Of a DNA stretch of 64,000 nucleotides, positions 8,886 through 20,027 are shown one piece after another. The stretch covers positions 372,001 through 436,000 of the forward strand of contig CAWEQO010000012.1 in the NCBI GenBank assembly GCA_963811225.1, in the 5' to 3' direction. How positions within the stretch are numbered: position 1 is the stretch's first letter; each line of letters begins with the position of its first letter. The translations under genes and the position numbers were made by a program. Below the pieces are notes generated by a model that was not told the origin of the DNA, made no database searches, and saw only the letters and a list, made by a program, of their open reading frames with translations. This DNA comes from CAWEQO01 sp963811225. Lineage in GTDB: Bacteria > Chloroflexota > Anaerolineae > Anaerolineales > Anaerolineaceae.

Positions 8886-9068
8886 CTATTTGGTCTTTAC
8901 CAACGTCCGGATGCACTTCGTGCACAGAACTTTTTGCACCTTGCGACCGTTCTCCATCACAGTAACCTTCTGAAGGTTGGGGTGGAACGCTCGATTGGTT
9001 GCCCGCATGGAGAAGCTCCGATTGTGCCCAAAGGTTGTCGATTTTCCGCATCTTGCGCACTTTGCCAT
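8886..9068 (-). CDS. rpmB: 50S ribosomal protein bL28
   Basis: 60 residues. Structural protein of the large ribosomal subunit. MAKCARCGKSTTFGHNRSFS and the NLQKV..NGR..KVLCTKCIRTL pattern are typical, and the two CxxC pairs (residues 4-7 and about 49-52) mark the zinc-binding form. It is transcribed convergently to rpe and divergently from the Asp23 gene, a common arrangement of rpmB and asp23/fakA in Gram-positive-type genomes. Confidence 0.95.
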   Translation of the reverse strand: MAKCARCGKSTTFGHNRSFSMRATNRAFHPNLQKVTVMENGRKVQKVLCTKCIRTLVKTK

Positions 9069-9204
9069 TGTAAATTCCTTTCGATCTATGATTGCTTAAA
9101 CCCGGCTTTCGCCGGAAGTATTTCTCGAGCAGCGAGCTACGATTTTACCACAACCCGTAACGAATATCAATACAAACGGTTAATATCTACAAAGGCCACA
9201 GTCT

Positions 9205-9561
9205 ATGAATGAAGGAACAAATCCGCTTGGAAGCATCTATATTTCGAACCGGGCCATTGCAACGATCGCTCATCAAGCATCCTTGCAATCCTACGGGGTC
9301 GTCGGTCTGGCGGCAAAAAACCTGGCTGAAGGGCTAGCGCAAGTCCTTGTCAAAGATCCGACGATGGGTGTTGACATTCGCTATGATGGCGCCTCTATCA
9401 AAGTCGACCTCTATCTCGTCATTGAGTATGGCACGCGAATTACATCCGTAGCAGACAGCGTCTCGGACAATGTCAAATATCAATTGGAAAAAACGCTCGG
9501 AATTCCCGTGCAAGAGGTCAACGTGCATGTCCGTGGCTTGCGCGTGAGTGACTTAGATTAG
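9205..9561 (+). CDS. Asp23/Gls24 family envelope stress protein
   Basis: 118 residues. The Asp23 domain covers nearly the whole protein: GSIYISNRAIATIAHQASLQSYGVVGLA at the start and VNVHVRGLRV at the end. Members are small cytoplasmic or membrane-associated proteins tied to envelope stress and, through conserved linkage, to the FakA/FakB fatty-acid kinase. That linkage is seen here, with fakA starting 46 nt downstream. Its precise role is unknown. Confidence 0.9.
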   Translation: MNEGTNPLGSIYISNRAIATIAHQASLQSYGVVGLAAKNLAEGLAQVLVKDPTMGVDIRYDGASIKVDLYLVIEYGTRITSVADSVSDNVKYQLEKTLGIPVQEVNVHVRGLRVSDLD

Positions 9562-9607
9562 CAGGATTGATTACGTGTCATTATTACATCATAGGAGTGC
9601 CAAGGGA

Positions 9608-11285
9608 ATGGATCCGCAAACCTCACTTCCTGCGGGAGGGCGACAAGAACAACACAGCCTGATAGACGGCCAGGAACTGAAAAACCTGGTCGAGGCATCT
9701 TTAACCTGGTTGAAGACGAATCAGCAGATTGTCAATGCATTAAACGTATTCCCGGTTCCAGATGGGGATACCGGCACGAACATGCTGCTGACGATGCAGG
9801 CTGCTTACAGCGAAATTGCCAACTCGGGAGAGCACAACCTGGGCAAGATGGCTCACGCCGTCGCCCAAGGCGCGCTCATGGGGGCTCGCGGCAACTCTGG
9901 CGTGATCCTGTCACAGCTCTGGCGGGGCTTCGCCCGCTCACTGGACAATTTTGAAACAATGGACGCTCGCCAACTGGTCACCGCTATGAACGAGGCGCGC
10001 AACACCGCCTACAAAGGCGTGGTGCGCCCGGTCGAGGGGACCATCCTGACCGTGGCGAAAGACACCGCCGCCGGGGCTGAGGAGGCCCTGAAAAGCACGA
10101 AAGACTTGATTGAACTCCTGGAGGCCATGGTAGCCGCTGCGGACATGTCGGTCAAGAACACCCCTGAACTGCTGCCCATCCTCAAGCAGGCCGGCGTGGT
10201 CAACTCGGGCGGCAAGGGTCTGTTCTTCCTGCTGGAAGGCATGCTGCGCCATATCAAAGGCCTGCCGCTGGAAACCCCGGTCACCATGGTGCAGCCGCTC
10301 TCTACGATGTCCATAGAAGAAACCATGGGATCGATCGAGGAAGGCCAGGATTTCGAGCTCGTCCTCGATTTCAAGCCTTACATCCCGCTCGACCTGGACA
10401 TTTTCTTCGACGACTTGAGTGAAATGGGCACCTCCATTCAACTGGGTGAGGGCGACGGCATGTACCGCATCCATATCCACGTGCCCGCTGAGAAATCTGA
10501 ACGCTCCCATCGTATACATTCAAAACGTCGGCACCATCACGAAAGGCACCATCGAAAACCTGATCGAGCAGATCAACACGCAGGAAAAAGAGCAGATGGG
10601 CCGCAACCAGATGGCCCCGGTCAAACCGGGAGAGATCGCCGTTGTGACCATCTCGCCAGGCTACGGTATCTCGCGCATATTCGCCAGCCTGGGCGTGGCC
10701 GCCATCGTCGAGGGCGGGCAAACCATGAACCCCAGCACTGAGGAAATCCTCAAGGCCATCGAAAACCTGCCCACCGATAAGATCATCATCCTGCCGAACA
10801 ACAAGAACATCATCCTCACCGGGCAGTCGGCCTCCACCATGACGGTCAAGCGCGTCTCGGTGATTCCCAGCAAAAGTGTGCCGCAAGGCCTGAGCGCCAT
10901 GCTGCGCTTGAACCCGCAGGGAGATTTCGACGAGGTGGTCGAAGAAATGAACGAAGCACTCGGCGATGTCGATACCGGCGAAATCACCATCGCCACCCGC
11001 TCGATCAGCATCAACGGCGTCGACGTCGAAAAGGGGCAGGTGATCGCTCTTCACAACGGCGAACTGGTGGAAGCCTCCCACGACCTGGAAGATGCCTGTA
11101 TGAAGCTCCTCGAAAAAGCCGACACGGAAGAAAAAGAGCGTATCACCCTTTTCTATGGCAACAATATCTCGAAGAACGACGTCAACCAGATCGTTGATAA
11201 GATCCGGGCAGCCTACCCATCGCATGAGATCGAACTGCATGAGGGTGGCCAGCCACACTATCAATTTATCATCGCCACCGAATAA
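9608..11285 (+). CDS. fakA: Fatty acid kinase catalytic subunit FakA (DhaL/YloV type), split by a one-base frameshift near 10496-10499
   Basis: Phosphorylates FakB-bound fatty acids. The N-terminal DhaL kinase domain (NALNVFPVPDGDTGTNM, then ALMGARGNSGVILSQLWRGF) reads from the ATG at 9608; AGGAG at 9593-9597 supports this start over a GTG at 9575. The first frame degenerates after MYRIHIHVPAEK. The normal continuation NAPIVYIQNVGTITKG..IENLIEQI and the C-terminal DegV-like domain are in the next frame, ending at 11285. Skipping one base at 10496-10499 gives a full product of about 558 residues, the usual family length. fakB follows after 2 nt. Error, mutation or recoding cannot be separated from one sequence. 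Confidence 0.87.
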
Positions 11286-11287
11286 TC

Positions 11288-12139
11288 ATGAGTTCTGTTT
11301 GTGTTGTTACCGACAGCGCCGTCCAGTTTCCTCAATTATCCTTTAATAGTCGAAACATTCTGACCATTGTTCCCTTATCCAGCCGGTTGAACGGGCAGGT
11401 TTACGATGGCAGCGACGATGTAAAGCCTGCCAACCTGCCGCCATCGGCTGACGACAACCTGTCGCCGCAGCTGCTGGCTCCTTCCGTCGAGCAGATGCAT
11501 GCCGTGTTCTCCGATCTGTCGCAATCATTCGATTCAATCCTCGGGGTCTTCACCTCCGCGGCCCTGTCTCCGGTTTTCGCTCACGCCCAAGAAGCCGCCG
11601 AGTCCCTGCGCGGCGGACTGGAAATCCAGATTATCAACTCGCAGACGATTTCGGCCGGGCTCGGTTTCCTGGTTGAGACCGCCACCAGCGCGGCCGTTCG
11701 CGGCGTACCCGCTCAGGAGATCGAATACGAGGTGCGCAGCCTGATCCCGCACATCTACAACGTCATGTGCATCCCCGGCCTGACCTACCTGCACTACAAC
11801 GGCTTCGTCGACCGTGCGCAGGCGGTGATCAACGAAATGCTAGGGCTTTACCCCATCTTCGCCATTGAGGAAGGGCATCTCACCCCGATGGAAAAGCTGC
11901 GCAACCACCGCCATACCCTGAATTACTTCCAAGAATTCCTGGACGAGTTCGACAACCTCCAGCATATCGCCTTGCTGCAAAGCTCAACGCCAGGACAGCA
12001 AGAAGCCCAGGCCCTGCGCGACCATGCCCGCGAAGTTTTCCCCGGCACCGCCTTCACCACCCACAGCCTCAACCTGCCTCTGGCAACCCTCTTCGGCCCT
12101 CGCAGCATGGGCCTCTTCGCCATCGAAGGATTCGAGTAA
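11288..12139 (+). CDS. fakB: DegV family fatty-acid-binding protein (FakB)
   Basis: 283 residues. Carries the bound fatty acid for phosphorylation by FakA. The DegV fold is recognisable from VCVVTDSAVQFP at the N-terminus, LGVFTSAALSPVFAHAQEAA, IQIINSQTISAGLGFLV and HYNGFVDRAQ. It starts 2 nt after fakA, so the pair is translated together. The family identification is firm; the FakB assignment rests on the immediate fakA linkage. Its stop codon lies inside the left edge of the next hairpin. Confidence 0.88.
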   Translation: MSSVCVVTDSAVQFPQLSFNSRNILTIVPLSSRLNGQVYDGSDDVKPANLPPSADDNLSPQLLAPSVEQMHAVFSDLSQSFDSILGVFTSAALSPVFAHAQEAAESLRGGLEIQIINSQTISAGLGFLVETATSAAVRGVPAQEIEYEVRSLIPHIYNVMCIPGLTYLHYNGFVDRAQAVINEMLGLYPIFAIEEGHLTPMEKLRNHRHTLNYFQEFLDEFDNLQHIALLQSSTPGQQEAQALRDHAREVFPGTAFTTHSLNLPLATLFGPRSMGLFAIEGFE

Positions 12140-12227
12140 AGAAAGAGAGTGGAGAATAGAGAGCAGTTAGAACAACCGGTATGCCGGTTATTTTAGCTGC
12201 TCTCTATTCTGCACTCTCTTTCTTTAC
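12136..12227. terminator. Long GA/CT hairpin between fakB and recG
   Basis: The outer stem GTAAAGAAAGAGAGT / ACTCTCTTTCTTTAC is perfect over 15 bp. The inner stem AGAATAGAGAGCAG / CTGCTCTCTATTCT covers 14 bp, topped by AACCGG / CCGGTT. The fakB stop codon is within the left arm. No U-tract is present. It shares the AGAGAGCAG word with other hairpins in this window. Confidence 0.8.
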
Positions 12228-12250
12228 TCTCTAACCTTAAAACTTTAGGG

Positions 12251-12256
12251 TAAAAT
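12251..12256 (+). promoter_or_regulatory. Probable -10 box for recG (leaderless)
   Basis: TAAAAT ends 6 nt before the recG ATG at 12263; no Shine-Dalgarno sequence fits in the gap. Confidence 0.45.
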
Positions 12257-12262
12257 ATAGGC

Positions 12263-14752
12263 ATGCCTTCATCAATCGAAAAACTTCAAAAATTCTTAAA
12301 GCTAGAAGCGGAACGCGGTTACGATAACCGGGCAGTTGTTAGCGGCCTGGATAAAATCCTTCCCTGGTGGACCAAGGAGGCCCGCACCGACGGTATGGAC
12401 GCGGCGCTGATCGCGGAAATCGATCGGTGCTTGCACGAGTACGAAACCCTGGACGAGCAGCAGCGCGCCCAAACCGTTCAAGACCTGCTGGGCCGGATGG
12501 ACGGCATCCAACCCGCCGAGCGCCAGGAGAGCCAGCCGCACGCCAGTTACACCGAGCCGCACGTCAATGCCTCACCGGCAAGCCCGCGCAGGCAGCGAGG
12601 CGCCATACGCTCCTCCACCCCTCGCAGCAAGGCTGGCCGGGTTGGTCCACCGCGCGACCATGATCCCGCCGATGAGCTCGGTTTGAACGCCCCGCTAACC
12701 GTCATCAGCGGCATTGGTCCCAAACACGCCCAGACCCTTAAGTCCATCGGCCTGAGCACCCTCGGCGACCTGTTGTATTACTTCCCACGCCGCTACGATG
12801 ATTACAGCAAGCTCAAGCCGATCAACCGCCTGGAATACGGCGACGAGCTGACGATCATCGCCGGCGTGCAAAGCACCTCCACCCGCAGGATCAAGGGCAG
12901 CATGCAGATCAGCGAAGTCGTTGTCAGCGACGGCACCGATTTCCTGCGGTTGACTTTCTTCAACCAGCCCTGGATCACGAACAAACTCCACAAGGGCGAT
13001 CAGATTGTGCTGTCCGGCAAGGTGGACATGTACCTGGGCCGTCTGGTGATGACCAGCCCCGAGTGGGAACCGCTGGAGCAGGAGCACCTGCACACCAACC
13101 GCATCGTGCCGGTTTATTCATTGGCCTCCCGCCTCACCCAGCGCAACCTGCGCCGCATGATGTTCGATACCGTCAACTACTGGGCTCCGCGCCTCGAAGA
13201 TTACCTGCCCGCCGAGCTGCGCCAGGCCGCCGGTCTGGTGGACCTGTCGACCGCCATCCACAACGTCCACTTCCCCGACACTGCCCAGCAGCTCGAAGCC
13301 GCACGGCACCGCCTGGCCTTCGATGAGATCTTCCTGCTGCAGCTTGGCGTGCTGCGCCAGCGCTTCAACTGGAAGTCGGTCGAGGCCCAGATCTTCGAAA
13401 CCCCCGACGAGTGGCTGCAGCAGCGCCAGGAAAGCCTGCCTTACCAGCTGACCAATGCTCAACAGCGCGTTCTCAATGACATCCGCTCCGATCTTACCTC
13501 CGGTCGCCCGATGAACCGCCTGCTGCAGGGCGATGTTGGCTCTGGCAAGACGGTCGTTGCCACCATGGCCATCGAAATGGTCGTTCGTCATGGCGCACAG
13601 GCCGCCCTCATGGCCCCCACCAGCATCCTGGCCGAGCAGCACTTCCGCACCGTGCAGAAGTTGATCCCCGACGGTGAAGGCGAAAATGGACACGCACTGC
13701 ACAAAGACGAGATCCGCCTGCTGGTTGGCGACACATCCGAGGCCGAAAAGCGTGAGATCCGTGAGGGGCTCGCCAACGGCAGCATCAAGCTGGTGGTCGG
13801 CACGCACGCCCTGCTGCAAGACCCGGTCGAGTTCCAGCGCCTGCAGCTGGCAGTGATCGACGAGCAGCACCGCTTCGGCGTAGAGCAGCGCGCTATCCTG
13901 CGCAACAAAGGTGAAAACCTGCACTTGCTGGTTATGACCGCCACGCCCATCCCGCGCTCGCTGGCTCTGACCGTCTACGGCGATTTGGACGTCTCGGTCA
14001 TCGATGAGATGCCGGCCGGTCGCCAACCGGTGCGCACGTTCGTCTTGCGCCCCTTAGAGCGTGAGCGCGCGTACCAGCTGATCCGCAGTCAGGCCGACAA
14101 CGGTCACCAGGCCTTCATCGTCTACCCGCTCGTCGAGCAGGGCGACCATGATGAGGGTCAAGCCGCCGTGGAAGAGCACGAACGCCTGCAGCGGGAGGTG
14201 TTCCGCAACTACCGCCTGGCGCTGCTGCATGGCCGCTTGAAGCCGGAAGAAAAAGACGCCGTCATGATGGCCTTCCGCAATAAAGACTATGATATCCTGG
14301 TATCGACTTCGGTGGTCGAGGTGGGCGTCGACATTCCCAACGCCACCGTGATGATGGTCGAAGGGGCCAACCGCTTCGGGCTGGCGCAGCTGCACCAGTT
14401 CCGCGGGCGCGTCGGCCGCGGACAAGACACCTCCTGGTGCCTGCTCGTCCCCGAGAGCGAGAGCGCAGTCGAGAACGAGCGCCTCGCGGTCATGGCCGAG
14501 ACCAACGATGGCTTCGTCCTGGCCGAGCGCGACCTCGATCAGCGCGGCCCGGGAGATTTCCTCGGCACGCGCCAGTCGGGTATTGCCGAGCTGAAGATGG
14601 CCAAGCTGACCGACATCGCCTTGATTGAGAAGGCTCGCAAGTTCGCCCAGGAATTGTTCGAGCAAGACCCAGATCTGACCGACCTCAACCATAAAGAGCT
14701 GGAAAAAATGTTCGAGCGTTTCTGGGGCAGGGTTCAAGGAGATATAAGCTGA
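12263..14752 (+). CDS. recG: ATP-dependent DNA helicase RecG
   Basis: 829 residues, longer than the usual 680-700. The extra length is an N-terminal extension of about 140 residues, poorly conserved and partly Gln/Arg-rich. It is followed by the wedge domain (GIGPKHAQTLKSIGLSTLGDLLYYFP) and the OB fold. Helicase motifs: Walker A GDVGSGKT (about 423-430), DEQH box (about 533-536), TATPIPRSLALTVYGD and the C-terminal FRGRVGRG. Remodels stalled forks and Holliday junctions. coaD follows after 1 nt. A TAAAAT box immediately upstream suggests its own promoter after the fakB hairpin. Confidence 0.97.
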   Translation: MPSSIEKLQKFLKLEAERGYDNRAVVSGLDKILPWWTKEARTDGMDAALIAEIDRCLHEYETLDEQQRAQTVQDLLGRMDGIQPAERQESQPHASYTEPHVNASPASPRRQRGAIRSSTPRSKAGRVGPPRDHDPADELGLNAPLTVISGIGPKHAQTLKSIGLSTLGDLLYYFPRRYDDYSKLKPINRLEYGDELTIIAGVQSTSTRRIKGSMQISEVVVSDGTDFLRLTFFNQPWITNKLHKGDQIVLSGKVDMYLGRLVMTSPEWEPLEQEHLHTNRIVPVYSLASRLTQRNLRRMMFDTVNYWAPRLEDYLPAELRQAAGLVDLSTAIHNVHFPDTAQQLEAARHRLAFDEIFLLQLGVLRQRFNWKSVEAQIFETPDEWLQQRQESLPYQLTNAQQRVLNDIRSDLTSGRPMNRLLQGDVGSGKTVVATMAIEMVVRHGAQAALMAPTSILAEQHFRTVQKLIPDGEGENGHALHKDEIRLLVGDTSEAEKREIREGLANGSIKLVVGTHALLQDPVEFQRLQLAVIDEQHRFGVEQRAILRNKGENLHLLVMTATPIPRSLALTVYGDLDVSVIDEMPAGRQPVRTFVLRPLERERAYQLIRSQADNGHQAFIVYPLVEQGDHDEGQAAVEEHERLQREVFRNYRLALLHGRLKPEEKDAVMMAFRNKDYDILVSTSVVEVGVDIPNATVMMVEGANRFGLAQLHQFRGRVGRGQDTSWCLLVPESESAVENERLAVMAETNDGFVLAERDLDQRGPGDFLGTRQSGIAELKMAKLTDIALIEKARKFAQELFEQDPDLTDLNHKELEKMFERFWGRVQGDIS

Positions 14753-14753
14753 G

Positions 14754-15278
14754 ATGATCCGAGCCGTTTTTCCCGGTACCTTCGACCCGATCCACTATGG
14801 GCATATCGACATCGCCCGCCGCGCAGCCCGCCTGTTCGACGAGCTGGTCGTAGCCGTGTACGATCTGCCCCTGAAGAACCTGTTGTTTTCGCCCCAACAG
14901 CGCCTGCAATTGGTGCAGCAAACTTTTGAAAATGACGCTAAAATTAAGGTAATGGGTTACTCGGGCCTGACAGTCGAGTTTAGCAGCAAGATCAACGCCC
15001 AGGTGATCGTGCGCGGGCTGCGCGTGTTCTCCGATTTCGAGCACGAGTTCCGCATGGCCCTGGCCAACGATCAGCTCGCCCCAGAGATCGAGGTGGTGGC
15101 GCTCATCACCAGCCAGAAGCACACCTTCCTCTCCTCGACCACCGTGCGCGAGATCGCCTCGCTCGGTGGCGACGTCAGCAGCATGGTACCCCCGCTCGTG
15201 GATGATGCTCTCAAAAAGCGCTTTCTCGAGCTAGGAGATAATCAGCAAGTGGTCCAGATGACCTCCTTGCGTGATTAA
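14754..15278 (+). CDS. coaD: Phosphopantetheine adenylyltransferase
   Basis: 174 residues. Fourth step of coenzyme A synthesis, making dephospho-CoA from 4'-phosphopantetheine and ATP. The nucleotidyltransferase signature is clear: FPGTFDPIHYGHIDIARRA with the HxGH-type motif, VIVRGLRVFSDFEHEFRMALAN, and LSSTTVREIASLGGDVSSMVP. It overlaps the recG transcription unit with a 1-nt gap. The length is slightly above the usual 160 because of a C-terminal tail. Confidence 0.95.
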   Translation: MIRAVFPGTFDPIHYGHIDIARRAARLFDELVVAVYDLPLKNLLFSPQQRLQLVQQTFENDAKIKVMGYSGLTVEFSSKINAQVIVRGLRVFSDFEHEFRMALANDQLAPEIEVVALITSQKHTFLSSTTVREIASLGGDVSSMVPPLVDDALKKRFLELGDNQQVVQMTSLRD

Positions 15279-15299
15279 AATAAAACTTATTCAAGAAAA

Positions 15300-15363
15300 C
15301 GCAGTGACGTGCTGCCAAGGAATGAGCCCTGCAGCGCTCACGCCTGTGCAACTCGTCACTGCG
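15300..15363 (+). other. Stem-loop between coaD and the coiled-coil gene
   Basis: 10-bp inverted repeat CGCAGTGACG / CGTCACTGCG enclosing 44 nt that hold a smaller TGAGC..GCTCA pair. It lies in the 151-nt gap after coaD. It could be a terminator, leader or small RNA; function unknown. Confidence 0.4.
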
Positions 15364-15429
15364 ATTTCGTGAATTGGCGCAAGAATTGCAACCGTTGGAT
15401 AAAGCCTACAGGATGGGCGGAGGGATGGC

Positions 15430-15894
15430 ATGGATATTTTGCATCTTGTCGATCGTTTAGAAGAACTTTTCAATGAAAGCCGGTCCATTCCGTTTACACA
15501 CAGCGTGATCGTGGACGAGGATCGCATGCTGGATATTATCGATCAGATGCGAGTCTCGATACCGGAAGAGATCAAGAAGGCCCAGCAACTCATGGCCCAG
15601 CGTGACCGGGTGATGGCCCAAGCCCAGGAAGAGGCGAATCGCACCCTCGCCCTGGCCCGTGAAAAAGGCGAGCAGATTATCGACCGCGACCAGATCGTGC
15701 AGTCGGCGCAAGTCCGGGCCGATCAGATCATCGCTCAGGCCGGGGTCGAGGTGGAAGCCACCAAGCACGAGGCCGACCAGTATGTGATGGACACGCTCTC
15801 CGAACTGGAGCAGGAGCTCGACCGGATCTTGAATCAGGTCCGCAATGGCGTCCGCGCCCTGCAGAACAACCGCCAGGCCGCGCAGCAGGAATAG
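15430..15894 (+). CDS. Coiled-coil protein, ATP synthase b-subunit/DivIVA-like, function unknown
   Basis: 154 residues, soluble and almost entirely helical. After a short N-terminal segment (MDILHLVDRLEELFN) comes a charged heptad-rich coiled coil from about residue 45 to the end (REKGEQIIDRDQIVQSAQ). Comparable proteins sit downstream of coaD in Chloroflexota and are loosely annotated as ATPase or DivIVA-like. No catalytic motif is seen. GGAGGG at 15419-15424 supports the ATG at 15430. It is followed by a hairpin and the convergent lon gene. Confidence 0.7.
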   Translation: MDILHLVDRLEELFNESRSIPFTHSVIVDEDRMLDIIDQMRVSIPEEIKKAQQLMAQRDRVMAQAQEEANRTLALAREKGEQIIDRDQIVQSAQVRADQIIAQAGVEVEATKHEADQYVMDTLSELEQELDRILNQVRNGVRALQNNRQAAQQE

Positions 15895-15903
15895 ACCAGC
15901 CGA

Positions 15904-15950
15904 AATAGAAACGGCAGCAAGTGACTTTGTCGCTTGCTGCCGTTTCTATT
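15904..15950. terminator. Bidirectional hairpin between convergent coiled-coil gene and lon
   Basis: 18-bp perfect outer stem (AATAGAAACGGCAGCAAG and complement) plus an inner T-G and GAC/GTC pair around a TTT loop. It fills most of the 65-nt gap between two stop codons. Confidence 0.85.
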
Positions 15951-15959
15951 AACCTCGGA

Positions 15960-18452
<2,493 letters not shown>

Positions 18453-18490
18453 GATACCTTCACAACTTTCTTAAAATGAATGTGGCCTGC

Positions 18491-18535
18491 AGGGAGCGCC
18501 CCAAAAGCGCCGGCAATGCTCGATCAACGCTCCCT
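18491..18535 (-). terminator. Inverted repeat between folC and lon
   Basis: AGGGAGCG and CGCTCCCT, 8 bp, separated by 29 nt in the 96-nt gap. It may be a weak terminator for folC or part of the lon leader. Confidence 0.35.
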
Positions 18536-18548
18536 CGGGTCAAGCGAA

Positions 18549-19952
18549 CTACTTCTCATCAACACTTTGAAACATTTGCACGGGATGTCCCATTTTACGC
18601 CAACTGTCACGGATGCCGCCCGCAATAAAGACACTGCCGGCCGCAACGATCGCGGCTTCCCGGCCTGCCAACTCGACGGCTCTTTCTAAAGCTTTTTCTA
18701 CCGGTACTACTGCCTGGGCGGGACATCCATACGTGTGGGCTAATTCTACCAGTTTCTGCGCTTCCATGGCGCGTGGATGAAAAGATTCTGTGCAAATCAG
18801 CGTTTGCACCCGCGGCATCAGTTCAGAGAAGATACCGCTGACATCCTTATCCTCCGACGCGCCGAAGATCAGGATCACCGGTGCCGAAGGCAGGTAATCG
18901 TCGAGCGTCAGGCGCAGCCGCAAGGCCGAGTTGCGGTTGTGGGCCGAGTCGATGATCAGCACCGGCTCTCTGCTCAATACCTCGAAACGCCCCGGCCAGA
19001 ACACCTGTGAAAATCCCTGCCGGATCTCCTGTTCACTGATGCGGATGCCATAACTGCGTGACACATCCAGGGCCGCGTAGGCTGTTGCCGCGTTTTCCAT
19101 TTGATGCAGCCCCAACAGCGGGATGGTCAGATGCAGCGGCTCCCAACCGTTCGCCCCACCCGACTCGATGTACTCGTCCACCCGGGCCTGCTCTTTGGCC
19201 GGCCAAACCAGCAGCGATTGTCCATCCAGCGAATGCTCACGCGGCGTGTACAGGTAATCCTTGCCCACCTGGGTGAGCGGCGCTTTGCGTTCTTGTGAAA
19301 CCTGCTCGAACACCCGCAGGGCTTCACTTTTCTGTGGAGCAATGACCACCGGCCGGCCCGGCTTGATGATCCCGGCCTTTTCCCCGGCAATCTCTGTCAG
19401 CGTGTTGCCCAGAATGTATGTGTGGTCGTACGAGATGGAGGTGATCACCGAAATGAGCGGATCGACCACGTTCGTGGAGTCTAACCGCCCGCCCAGTCCC
19501 ACCTCGACCACCGCCACGTCCACGTCCTGCCGAGAGAAATACAGGAAAGCCAGCGCCGTGCCGATCTCGAACGAAGACAGCTGCTGGACTTTCTCAATTT
19601 GCGGCTTCATCTCTTCGATCAGGTCCACGAACTGGTCCTGGGCGATCATTTTCCCGTCCACCTGGATGCGCTCGGTGTATTCCTGCATGTGTGGAGAGGT
19701 GTAAAATCCGGTATGATAACCACCCGCCCTCAGCGCGCTGGCAATCATCGCAGCCGTAGAGCCCTTGCCCTTGGTCCCGGCCACATGGATGACGGCGTAG
19801 TCTTCCTGCGGATCGCCCAAGTCCTTCAACAACACGGCCACGCGGCCCAAGTCGAACTTTTCGGGTGAATAACGGAATGCGCGAGTCAGGCTAAAATCGA
19901 CGAAGCTGTATAAATACTCAAGTGCTTTTTGAAACGCGTCTACTTCTTCCAT
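18549..19952 (-). CDS. folC: Folylpolyglutamate synthase / dihydrofolate synthase
   Basis: 467 residues. Adds glutamate to folates (and to dihydropteroate if bifunctional). Mur-ligase-type motifs: P-loop VAGTKGKGSTAAMIASAL, SYDHTYILGNTLTEIAGEKAGIIKPGRPVV, the VVEVGLGGRLDSTN segment and IDSAHNRNSALRLRLTL in the C-domain. The length is a little over the common 420-440. It is divergent from the region now filled with insertion sequences, so its promoter lies between 19953 and the IS end at 20028. Confidence 0.93.
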   Translation of the reverse strand: MEEVDAFQKALEYLYSFVDFSLTRAFRYSPEKFDLGRVAVLLKDLGDPQEDYAVIHVAGTKGKGSTAAMIASALRAGGYHTGFYTSPHMQEYTERIQVDGKMIAQDQFVDLIEEMKPQIEKVQQLSSFEIGTALAFLYFSRQDVDVAVVEVGLGGRLDSTNVVDPLISVITSISYDHTYILGNTLTEIAGEKAGIIKPGRPVVIAPQKSEALRVFEQVSQERKAPLTQVGKDYLYTPREHSLDGQSLLVWPAKEQARVDEYIESGGANGWEPLHLTIPLLGLHQMENAATAYAALDVSRSYGIRISEQEIRQGFSQVFWPGRFEVLSREPVLIIDSAHNRNSALRLRLTLDDYLPSAPVILIFGASEDKDVSGIFSELMPRVQTLICTESFHPRAMEAQKLVELAHTYGCPAQAVVPVEKALERAVELAGREAAIVAAGSVFIAGGIRDSWRKMGHPVQMFQSVDEK

Positions 19953-20027
19953 ATCCCTCGAGAACTGCTTTCCTGGTATTGATAAGGGAGTATACTCGCC
20001 CGTTAATCTTTATGCAAGTGCCTGTGA

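Noticed and set aside
9938..10519. Antisense reading frames over fakA, recG, lon and other genes
   Set aside because: They mirror strongly biased GC codons of the real genes, have no ribosome sites and no recognisable domains.
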